NCBI GenBank assembly: GCA_011523485.1
Contig: WTGR01000844.1
Location: 1-5,928 of the forward strand
Direction of reading: 5' to 3'
Length of the DNA stretch: 5,928 nucleotides
Source of the DNA: Acidobacteriota bacterium
Lineage (GTDB): Bacteria > Acidobacteriota > Vicinamibacteria > Vicinamibacterales > UBA8438
The notes under the pieces were generated by a model that searched no databases, was not told the DNA's origin, and saw nothing but the letters and a program-made list of their open reading frames with translations. This document shows, one piece after another, positions 1 through 5,503 of the stretch (position 1 is the first letter of the stretch; every line of letters starts with the position of its first letter). The position numbers and the translations under genes are program-made.

Positions 1-569
1 TGGTCGAGGTGGATCACACCACCGACGTGCGGCGCGGCAAGCTGGGCCTCTACGAAGCGTGGGGCTTCCCCGAGGTGTGGGTGGACGTCCCCGACCAGAC
101 GTCGCGGAGCAGGCCCGCCGGCCGCACACCCGGCCTCACGATCCATCTGCTCGCCGGCGACCGCTACCGAACGGGAACCGTCAGCCGCGCCTTCCCCGGC
201 TGGACGGCGGTGGAGATCCATACTGCCATGAACGAGCGTCTGCCCTCGGCCGCCACCACCCTGGTGCTCGAGCGCGTCGGCCGGGCACTGGGCGCGCGCG
301 ACGGCACCGGCCCCGACGACACGCCGTGGCTGCGCCGGCAGCGCCAGGAAGGGCGCGCGGCGGCCCACGCGGAAGGTCGCGCCCAACTCCTGAACATCGT
401 CATCCGGAAGACGCTCGCCTCGCGCGGTATCTCCGCCCATACCGTCACGCTCGACGCCATGGAACTGACGGAACTGACCGACGAGGACGTCATGGACGCC
501 CTGTTGGATTGCCGGGACGCCGCCGACTTCCGCGCCCGGTTGCGATCCCGGCACCGCCGAGACGACTGA
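1..569 (+). CDS. Uma2 family PD-(D/E)xK protein, 5' end cut by window
   Basis: This is the C-terminal part of a protein whose frame is open from the left window edge (first full codon at 3) to TGA at 567-569. The first residues read VEVDHTTD, followed by RRGK, LYEAWGFPEVW and VDVP. That is the Uma2 pattern of a catalytic-type Glu (codon 6-8), a Lys (codon 39-41), then a Tyr and the (V/Y)W strand. Uma2 proteins belong to the PD-(D/E)xK nuclease fold and are highly amplified in some bacteria; their cellular role is poorly known. After the core, roughly residues 35-75 (PGLTIHLL, RAFPGW) match the usual Uma2 tail. A helical, Arg/Ala/Glu-rich extension ends in a Leu/Glu/Asp-rich segment. GTG at 9-11 is not the start, because the frame and the motif both continue upstream. 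The toxin-antitoxin pair begins about 70 bp downstream on the same strand. The family call is fairly secure; catalytic completeness cannot be judged. Confidence 0.8.
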   Translation, partial: VEVDHTTDVRRGKLGLYEAWGFPEVWVDVPDQTSRSRPAGRTPGLTIHLLAGDRYRTGTVSRAFPGWTAVEIHTAMNERLPSAATTLVLERVGRALGARDGTGPDDTPWLRRQRQEGRAAAHAEGRAQLLNIVIRKTLASRGISAHTVTLDAMELTELTDEDVMDALLDCRDAADFRARLRSRHRRDD

Positions 570-639
570 CTGAACGCCGTCCTCCGGCAGACCGGTTCCC
601 TCCACGAGCCGATCGGGCGTGGGTGATACAGTAACCACC

Positions 640-894
640 ATGGAAGTCGATCCCAGAGAGCGTCTGCATCGCCTGGTCGACCACCTGCCAGAAGCAGAGG
701 TCCACGCGGCCGCGCGGTATCTCGAATACCTGAGTGAATGCGGCGACCCGTTGGTCCGGATCGCGACGGCCGCTCCGGAAGAGGACGAGGAGTTGAGCGA
801 ACGAGGACACCAACTCCTGGACGAGGGACGCGAGGACTTGGCGGCCGGCCGAACCCACACCCTGCACGAGGTGAAGCGGGAGCTCGACCTCTGA
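640..894 (+). CDS. antitoxin of a RelE/ParE-type toxin-antitoxin pair
   Basis: This encodes an acidic 84-aa protein starting at ATG 640. It is expected to bind and neutralise the toxin encoded immediately downstream. Residues 5-32 (RERLHRLVDHLPEAEVHAAA, then RYLEYL) form an amphipathic helical segment like those of small antitoxins paired with RelE toxins. Residues 46-84 are strongly acidic then basic (EEDEELSERG, LDEGREDLAAGR, HEVKREL), which is the usual toxin-binding C-terminal helix pair. GTG at 619 would add seven residues (MGDTVTT) of no visible value, and neither start has a clear Shine-Dalgarno, so ATG 640 was preferred. The stop TGA (892-894) lies inside the CTGA overlap with the toxin, which implies translational coupling. 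Such modules usually autorepress, but no convincing operator was found. The role is assigned from architecture and neighbour; the exact antitoxin family is not identified. Confidence 0.8.
   Translation: MEVDPRERLHRLVDHLPEAEVHAAARYLEYLSECGDPLVRIATAAPEEDEELSERGHQLLDEGREDLAAGRTHTLHEVKRELDL
878..882 (+). promoter_or_regulatory. Shine-Dalgarno deciding the toxin start
   Basis: GGGAG lies eight bases before CTG 891, inside the antitoxin coding sequence. It supports initiation at 891 despite the non-ATG codon. The nearby ATG at 896 is in another frame and gives only a short peptide. Confidence 0.5.
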
Positions 895-1145
895 CATGGA
901 CCGTAGAATTCTCGAGTCGAGCCGTCCGCGATCTGAAGCAACTGGATCGGCCGACGCGCGCCCGCGTCGTTGACGCCATCGAACGACACGCGAGCACTGG
1001 TGCTGGCGATGTTAAGCGCCTTCGGGACCGTGACGCTGAATGGCGGCTCCGTGTTGGTAACTGGCGCATTCTCATTTCCTATCGATTCGACTTGAGAATT
1101 GTCGAGATTCTCCGAGTCCTGCACCGCAAGGATGCGTATCGCTGA
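891..1145 (+). CDS. RelE/ParE family toxin, non-ATG start
   Basis: This encodes a basic 84-aa protein. The N-terminus (x)TWTVEFSSRAVRDLKQL is the usual RelE/ParE beta-strand plus helix. It is followed by a second helix (PTRARVVDAIERHA), a KRLRD strand at about 42-46, WRLRVGNWRILISY at 51-64, and a C-terminal HRKDAYR. The Arg of RLRVG and the final Tyr correspond to residues conserved in RelE-type mRNA interferases. ParE-like gyrase poisons share the fold, so the target is uncertain. The frame has no ATG, GTG or TTG near the expected start. CTG 891 overlaps the antitoxin stop as CTGA, exactly where ATGA is normally seen, and has a GGGAG eight bases upstream. ATG 738 is in frame but would add 51 residues overlapping the antitoxin. 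Length and C-terminus look intact. The gene is either expressed weakly from CTG or partly disabled. Confidence 0.82.
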   Translation: MTWTVEFSSRAVRDLKQLDRPTRARVVDAIERHASTGAGDVKRLRDRDAEWRLRVGNWRILISYRFDLRIVEILRVLHRKDAYR

Positions 1146-1167
1146 GGCCCGGGTACCAATGTTGCGA

Positions 1168-2538
1168 TCAATAGTTCGAGTGAAGCAGCTCGACTTTCTG
1201 CCCTCTGAGCCACTTCAGAAACCTGTCGGGCCTGTTGAATGACGGTGGCGTAGCGCTACGCTCAATCCAGCCGTCATGTACGGAGAGCCCGCCCCAGGAC
1301 TCGAGAAGTTCCGGCAAGACTCGATAGGCCGGACCGGGTCTCCGGCTCGGACTCTCCGACCGTGGCCTCCCGACTCGTCGGCTTCCGATGGGGAGACATC
1401 TCGAATACCGACCGCTACGCTCGGGTTCAGCGCGAAGAATCACATCCGAGGGTTCATAAGTTCCCGCGACGCAGCGGGTGTGCGCATTCTCATGCAGCCT
1501 GGGCCCTGAGACTTCCCTGGCTCGAAGGACTTCCTTGACGAACATCTGGCCGATTAGGGCGTACACTAGATTGTCTTCCGTCGGGCGTACAGGGCGCAGA
1601 CCCGCATAGAACGCGACAAAGTCCCCGAGTTTCATTGCCGCAATCTTCTTCCCGCGTTTCACGTCGTCGCCATAGGTCAGGCACTCGAAATCCGGATCGA
1701 GGTGCGTACTCATGCGGGCGAGTCGTTCAGGCATCCTCGACCAGCCCATCAGGGCGGCCTCGAACTCCCGATACGACGTCTCCATTCCGGGGCGTTGGCT
1801 GTTGGCATACTCAGGGATGGGTACGTACACGAACGACCAGTCGTGCGGGTCTACCGGTGCGTTCCAGCCGCCGTACGTTCCGTCAACACCGACGCGAACC
1901 AGAAGCCCCTTTATACCGCGTTCATCATGCGCCGAGGAAGTTGGGACAGATGAGTTCCGTGGTCCTCTGGAGAGAGTTTTTCGCGGACCACGAGGACCCG
2001 CGAGCGATGGACGTGGAACCAGTCGGGGCATGGTCGGCGCAGACACCGGATTATCGGCCGGCCGCCGCGATGCACCTGGGGCCTGAAGCACCACCTTGTC
2101 GTGGTCTGGAAGCCACTGATGCCATGCCCGAGTTGCGTTTCCCCAATCGACGACGACGTTCCGCTCGAGGTCTTCGAGCCCGCGAACCTTCCTGAGTTCA
2201 TAGTAGTACCTGGAGCGCCATCCTTCATACTTCGAGGGCAGCGGAACCTCGCGGCCCGACCTGCGCTGCCCAACCTCATACACACCGGCCAGCCGGCTCC
2301 CGGTCGCGCCTTCCCCGATGAACACAATGATGTAATCGCACTCGAAGACCTTCCAGTCCTGGAACGACTGGTAAACTCTGAGGTCATCTTCCGGCAGACC
2401 AGCCACGTCCCAACGAGGGTCCTTGTGCCGAACGATCTTGGTCCCCTCGCCGGGCCTTCGCGAGAGGTTCAGGTCGACTCGATCCTCAATGAGTCCGAGC
2501 AGGCTGGGCATCGGGGACGGGCGATGAACGCGAATCAC
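1168..2538 (-). CDS. composite ORF: GIY-YIG-family N-terminal region joined to an Nmad3-like domain
   Basis: This is a 456-codon frame from GTG 2538; ATG at 2511 (residue 10) is an equally good start, and neither has a clear Shine-Dalgarno. Residues 35-145 (KIVRHKD, VYQSFQ, CDYIIVFIGE, LAGVYEV, RYYYEL, VVVDWGNATRAWHQWL) recall the N-terminal region of GIY-YIG nuclease family proteins. The catalytic GIY-YIG core is absent. Residues 152-208 are Arg/Pro/Ser-rich and resemble nothing. Residues 209-456 resemble Nmad3: GLLVRVGVDGTYGGWNAP, FVYVPIPEY, HLDPDF, LTYGD, LGDFVAFYAGLRP, ALIG, LHENAHTR, CLPIG and SWGGLSVHDGWIERSA. Nmad3 is known as a domain associated with DNA base-modification loci; its reaction is not established. 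The frame overlaps the upstream small-protein stop (GTGA) and converges on the toxin gene. It could be a true fusion, or two genes joined by decay at about 1911-2100. Domain calls rest on memory of the families. Confidence 0.6.
   Translation of the reverse strand: MIRVHRPSPMPSLLGLIEDRVDLNLSRRPGEGTKIVRHKDPRWDVAGLPEDDLRVYQSFQDWKVFECDYIIVFIGEGATGSRLAGVYEVGQRRSGREVPLPSKYEGWRSRYYYELRKVRGLEDLERNVVVDWGNATRAWHQWLPDHDKVVLQAPGASRRPADNPVSAPTMPRLVPRPSLAGPRGPRKTLSRGPRNSSVPTSSAHDERGIKGLLVRVGVDGTYGGWNAPVDPHDWSFVYVPIPEYANSQRPGMETSYREFEAALMGWSRMPERLARMSTHLDPDFECLTYGDDVKRGKKIAAMKLGDFVAFYAGLRPVRPTEDNLVYALIGQMFVKEVLRAREVSGPRLHENAHTRCVAGTYEPSDVILRAEPERSGRYSRCLPIGSRRVGRPRSESPSRRPGPAYRVLPELLESWGGLSVHDGWIERSATPPSFNRPDRFLKWLRGQKVELLHSNY
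1911..2054 (-). pseudogene. probable original C-terminal tail of the GIY-YIG-like gene, in the +1 frame
   Basis: On the minus strand, one base out of register with the composite frame, codons 2054 to 1914 read a balanced 47-residue sequence (containing PDWFHVHRSRVLVVREKL and ending MMNAV) and stop at TAA 1913-1911. By hand count about two-thirds of its codons end in G or C. The composite frame across the same DNA gives Arg/Pro/Ser-rich sequence with about half. The TAA overlaps ATA 1914-1912, which begins IKGLLVRVG of the Nmad3-like part. This is the geometry of a four-base ATGA overlap with G changed to A. I infer that the upstream gene once ran into this frame and was shifted somewhere in about 2054-2100. 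The tail itself matches no domain I recognise. Confidence 0.4.
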
Positions 2539-2771
2539 TTCGTGCCGTACGTCGCCTTGCGGTCGGCTACCACCGGCGGGTTTGTCGATTCGGCCGAATG
2601 CTCGGCGGCCGCCCGTGGTACGACGGCCGTGATCAGGGCGTACAGCCTGCCAACGTCGGCGTTCACGCTCTTGCGAAGATCATCGACCCGTCGGCCGTTC
2701 TGTCGGTCGATCCAGTACGCGAAACCGGCCAGTAACGCCGCGATCGGCGCGAGTTCAATCAACGTGTCCAA
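2535..2771 (-). CDS. small single-TM protein of unknown function
   Basis: This encodes 78 residues from TTG 2771; TTG 2762 is an alternative four residues shorter at the N-terminus. Neither has a well-placed Shine-Dalgarno. Residues 5-21 (IELAPIAALLAGFAYWI) form one hydrophobic segment, followed by a charged, probably coiled helix (DRQNGRRVDDLRKS). Residues 42-52 (RLYALITAVVP) form a second amphipathic stretch, and the tail is polar. The layout suggests an N-terminally anchored cytoplasmic-tail peptide, like many small membrane proteins with a DDLR-type coiled stretch. No function is recognised. The TGA at 2537-2535 overlaps the GTG of the downstream composite frame (GTGA), which suggests coupling. 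The gene starts only 32 bp after the beta-propeller stop on the same strand. It could be a chance frame in GC-rich DNA, but its regular hydrophobic-then-charged pattern argues for a gene. Confidence 0.5.
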   Translation of the reverse strand: MDTLIELAPIAALLAGFAYWIDRQNGRRVDDLRKSVNADVGRLYALITAVVPRAAAEHSAESTNPPVVADRKATYGTK

Positions 2772-2803
2772 TCCGGCATCGTAGGCACTCCCGGCCAGCC
2801 GCG

Positions 2804-4159
2804 TCAGTAGTCCTCGGCTCTCAGCGACGCGCGGATGATCTCCCGGTCGTTGCGGTGCACGATGTGGCCGTTCGCGTAGGCGGGGTGCGACCAGTTGATG
2901 ACGCGCGCCGCGATGCGGCCGTGCGGCGTCCGGGTGCCGGAGCTGCCGGTGGGCTCGATCAGCCGGGTGCGGCTCAGCTCGACGTAGCCCGCCGGGGTGA
3001 ACTGCGCGATCATCAGGAAGCCGTCGTCGTTGTTGACGAAGTAGCGGTCCTCGTGGCGCACCAGGAACGCGGTGGCCCAGCGCGCCTGCGCGGTCATGTC
3101 GGGGCTCATCCAGATCCGTTCGCCGGTCCGCGCGTCCAGCGCCCGCAGCTCCCCGTAGCTGTCGACGCCGTAGACGTAGTCGCCGATGATGATCGGGGTC
3201 GTCACCATCGCATGGATGGTGTCGGTGTCTCCCGGCAGCTCGCTGCGGCTCTGCCCCTGCCACAGATGGGTCGCGGCCGGCCGGTCCTGGCTGAGCCGCA
3301 TCATCATCGAGCCGTTGAAGAACTGCGAGACCAGCAGGTAGTCGCCGCTGCGCACCGGCGTGGCGACCGTCACGCCCATCGACACGTCCCAGCGCTGCTC
3401 CCAGTAGACCTCGCCCGTCTCCGGATCGAGCGACGCCAGCGCGAGGGGATGCCAGACGATCAGTTGGCGGACGCCGCCCGCCTCGTAGATGACCGGCTGC
3501 GCGTAGCCCATCTCGGAGCCGGTCTCTATGGCCCGCCAGATCTCCTCGCCGGTGTGCTTGTCGAACGCCATGACCAGCGCGTCGGGCTCGCCGCCGACCA
3601 CCGTGATGAGCCGGTCGCCGTCGACCAGCGGCGCGCTGACGATGCCCCAGACCGGCACGCTCGTGTCGTACTCGGCGACGTAATCCTTCTCCCAGAGCAC
3701 GCGGCCGGTCTCGACGTCGAAGCAGAACAGCCGCCCGGTGCCGCCGACGACGTAGACACGGTCTCCGTCTACCGTCGGGGTGGCGCGCGGACCCACGGCA
3801 TAGGCGACCGACAGCATCCGATAGCTGGTCTGCCACTCGTGCGTCCAGAGCACCTCGCCGGTTTCCTCGTCGAGAGCCAGCGCGCGCTCGGTGCCGTCGA
3901 GGGTGCGCGACTCCGGATCCTCCATCCAGTCGGTGATGAAGATGCGTCCGTCGGCGACGGCCGGACCGGAGTACCCCGACCGGATGGGCGTGCGCCACCC
4001 GACGCGCAACTCCGCCGGCAGTTCCTCGACGATGCCGGTCTCGTTCCAGACGGCGAGACGGTCGGCGCCGCGCCACTGCGGCCAGTCCTCCGCCGAGAGG
4101 ACCTCGACGGCTGCCGCCGCGATCACCATTGCACCGACGAGACTCAGGATGTTGCGCAC
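2804..4159 (-). CDS. exported PQQ-like (WPQWRG-type) beta-propeller protein
   Basis: This encodes 451 residues from GTG 4159, chosen because GGAGGA ends six bases upstream and because it places a signal peptide at residues 1-23 (Arg-Asn, hydrophobic core, LSA before EDWPQWRG). The WPQWRG motif at 26-31 is the hallmark N-terminus of secreted PQQ-like propellers common in Acidobacteria and Planctomycetes. At least five propeller-blade signatures of the form xDxxTGxxxW occur near residues 97-105, 148-156, 200-208, 245-253 and 342-350. Between them are DGDRVYVVGG and DGDRLITVVGG strands. There is no CxxCH haem site. No quinoprotein dehydrogenase active-site pattern was recognised, so it may be a structural or binding propeller rather than an enzyme. 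It acts in the periplasm or outside the cell. It follows the secreted paralogue gene by 85 bp on the same strand, so the two are likely co-transcribed. The frame looks intact. Confidence 0.9.
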   Translation of the reverse strand: MRNILSLVGAMVIAAAAVEVLSAEDWPQWRGADRLAVWNETGIVEELPAELRVGWRTPIRSGYSGPAVADGRIFITDWMEDPESRTLDGTERALALDEETGEVLWTHEWQTSYRMLSVAYAVGPRATPTVDGDRVYVVGGTGRLFCFDVETGRVLWEKDYVAEYDTSVPVWGIVSAPLVDGDRLITVVGGEPDALVMAFDKHTGEEIWRAIETGSEMGYAQPVIYEAGGVRQLIVWHPLALASLDPETGEVYWEQRWDVSMGVTVATPVRSGDYLLVSQFFNGSMMMRLSQDRPAATHLWQGQSRSELPGDTDTIHAMVTTPIIIGDYVYGVDSYGELRALDARTGERIWMSPDMTAQARWATAFLVRHEDRYFVNNDDGFLMIAQFTPAGYVELSRTRLIEPTGSSGTRTPHGRIAARVINWSHPAYANGHIVHRNDREIIRASLRAEDY

Positions 4160-4165
4160 GGGATC

Positions 4166-4171
4166 TCCTCC
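4166..4171 (-). promoter_or_regulatory. Shine-Dalgarno of the beta-propeller gene
   Basis: GGAGGA on the minus strand, six bases before GTG 4159. It fixes this GTG as the start, although the frame stays open far upstream through the neighbouring gene. Confidence 0.75.
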
Positions 4172-4230
4172 GTCCTCCGCGGATCGTGTCGGCGCTGCTG
4201 CCTCACCCGACCGGCCGGGCAAGGATGATC

Positions 4231-4257
4231 CGGCCGCCCGCGAATCACTCGCGGCCG
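4231..4257. repeat. imperfect inverted repeat over the stop of the secreted paralogue gene
   Basis: CGGCC + GCGA (4231-4235 and 4240-4243) pairs with TCGC + GGCCG (4249-4257). The loop is five bases and there is a four-base bulge on one arm. The structure covers TGA 4247-4245. No T-run follows on either strand, so it is a weak hairpin at best: possibly an mRNA 3' structure between two co-transcribed genes, possibly chance in GC-rich DNA. Confidence 0.25.
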
Positions 4258-5372
4258 CCCTCCACCTCGGTCGCCGCGCGGGCGTCCTGCTCGAGAATCC
4301 GCGCCCCGCCGAGAATCCCGCGGAACGAGTAGTTCGCTTCGTGACAGGCGTACTCGTAGACCCGATCGTCGGTGGCCGGCCAGACGTACTCGCCGCTCCA
4401 CGGCGCGGTCCAGACCGTCGGATCGTCGACGGTGAACTCGTACAGCAGCGCATCCGGAGCGATGCGGGTGAACCGTTCCACCACGTGCAGGTTGCGCGAC
4501 GCGCCGCCGAGAGCCGGCGTGTCGTTGAAGTTGGTGGTGTCGACGACGAGCGTGTCGCCCTCCCAGTGACCCACCGAGTCGCCGAGCCAGCTCCGGATCC
4601 CGGGCGGCGCATGCTCCTGGTTCATCCGCACGATGCGCGCGTCGTGGACCATCTCGACGTGGATCAGCACGTGGTCCTCGGTCTGCACGATCTTCTTCAG
4701 GTTGTTGTAGAGCACGGGCAGCATCGGCGGGCCACCCACCGATCCGAACCCGAGAAGGCAGCGCTCGGCGAGCGGACGAATCTCGGGATCGTCGTAGGGG
4801 CCGGGCGCGTCCGGATCGTCCTCGAGCCACCAGGCGGTCCCACTGTTGGGGCGGAAGAAACGCGCCCGTTGCGCCGCGCGCGCCTGCGCCACGGCAGTCA
4901 GGGGCGGACGACGGCCATCCGGCGGATCGGTGATGATCGACGTACGCCACGCACCGTCGATCCGGAAGACACCGGTGCCGCGGTCGACCCAGAACGTGTT
5001 GTAGCCACCGACGTTGCCAGCCGCGCCGGCCGAGCCGTCACCGCCCACGGGCGGCGCCACCTGCTCCGCCTCCTGCTCACCCGTCTCGGCGATGCGGGCT
5101 TCGCGACGCTCGTCGGACCCGCTCGGCGCGATGCTGTACAGCGTCCTGAGCGCCCCGGGATCCGACTCGATGAGTGCCGCCTCCTCGGCCGTCAAGGTCC
5201 CCCGCGTGCCGAAACGCGACGGTCGCTGCAGGGGCGTGAGCGTCGCGGTGTCGTAGGTGCCCGACAGGTCGGGCCTGCCGCCCGGCGTGCGCGGAATCCC
5301 GTCCTGTCCCGCCGCCACCGCCGGCAACGCCAGCCCCAGGGCGAGGCACGCAACGACGAATCGACTGGTCAT
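4245..5372 (-). CDS. secreted protein of a GRPDLSGTYD / GDTLVVDTTNF family, function unknown
   Basis: This encodes 375 residues from ATG 5372, chosen for the GGAGG six bases upstream and the signal peptide at about 1-22 (MTSRF, then a Leu/Ala/Val core ending AVAAGQ). The mature start GGRPDLSGTYD with TLTPLQRP at 45-51 is the typical opening of a family highly expanded in Acidobacteria. The middle has TFWVDRGTG at 126-134 and RTSIITDPPDGRRP at 143-156. The conserved C-terminal half contains LAERCLLG (201-208), YNN, VQTEDHVLIHVEMVHDARIV (229-248), GDSVGHWEGDTLVVDTTNF (264-282), VERFTR (298-303), LLYEFTVDDPTVWTAPW (309-325) and YEYACHEANY (339-348). No reaction is known to me. It lacks the PLDGR after the (H/S)xRI strand that its neighbour keeps. 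It is tandem with a paralogue 131 bp upstream and with the beta-propeller 85 bp downstream, which suggests an envelope or periplasmic role. Confidence 0.85.
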   Translation of the reverse strand: MTSRFVVACLALGLALPAVAAGQDGIPRTPGGRPDLSGTYDTATLTPLQRPSRFGTRGTLTAEEAALIESDPGALRTLYSIAPSGSDERREARIAETGEQEAEQVAPPVGGDGSAGAAGNVGGYNTFWVDRGTGVFRIDGAWRTSIITDPPDGRRPPLTAVAQARAAQRARFFRPNSGTAWWLEDDPDAPGPYDDPEIRPLAERCLLGFGSVGGPPMLPVLYNNLKKIVQTEDHVLIHVEMVHDARIVRMNQEHAPPGIRSWLGDSVGHWEGDTLVVDTTNFNDTPALGGASRNLHVVERFTRIAPDALLYEFTVDDPTVWTAPWSGEYVWPATDDRVYEYACHEANYSFRGILGGARILEQDARAATEVEGGRE

Positions 5373-5378
5373 CGGTCT

Positions 5379-5383
5379 CCTCC
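5379..5383 (-). promoter_or_regulatory. Shine-Dalgarno of the secreted paralogue gene
   Basis: GGAGG (within GGGAGGAG) on the minus strand, ending six bases before ATG 5372. It rules out the longer upstream open frame that would run to about 5843. Confidence 0.75.
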
Positions 5384-5503
5384 CGCACTCGAAGAACGGG
5401 CGCACCACGCACTGCGCGGCACGCCCTCCTCCATCCGCCGGCGACGATTGCCGCCCGACCGGGCCCGGCCAGCAGGTCCACGCCGTTTCCGCGGCGCAGA
5501 CGC

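Noticed and set aside
622..636. Imperfect palindrome GGTGATACAGTAACC before the antitoxin ATG, as an operator or -10 box
   Set aside because: Only the outer GGT/ACC and a few inner bases are symmetric, and the -10 match is weak (TACAGT) with no clear -35. It is too little for a call.
738..890. N-terminal extension of the toxin from ATG 738
   Set aside because: It would overlap the antitoxin by over 150 bases and add an Arg/Gly/Pro-rich segment absent from this toxin fold.
164..1075. Minus-strand 303-codon frame opposite Uma2, antitoxin and toxin
   Set aside because: Its product is Ser/Arg/Pro-rich and low in complexity, and it overlaps three recognisable plus-strand genes.
1146..1167. Bidirectional terminator between the converging toxin and composite frame
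   Set aside because: The 22 bp contain only short palindromes (CCCGGG, GGTACC), with no stem long enough and no T-run.
2531..4250. Shared CGAATCACT at 2531-2539 and 4241-4249 as a mobile-element direct repeat
   Set aside because: Nine bases of identity falling on unrelated gene ends is expected by chance. No transposase or longer repeat supports an element.
5373..5503. Possible terminator or promoter between the two secreted paralogue genes
   Set aside because: Apart from the Shine-Dalgarno next to ATG 5372, the 131 bp show no stable hairpin with a T-run and no recognisable -35/-10 pair.
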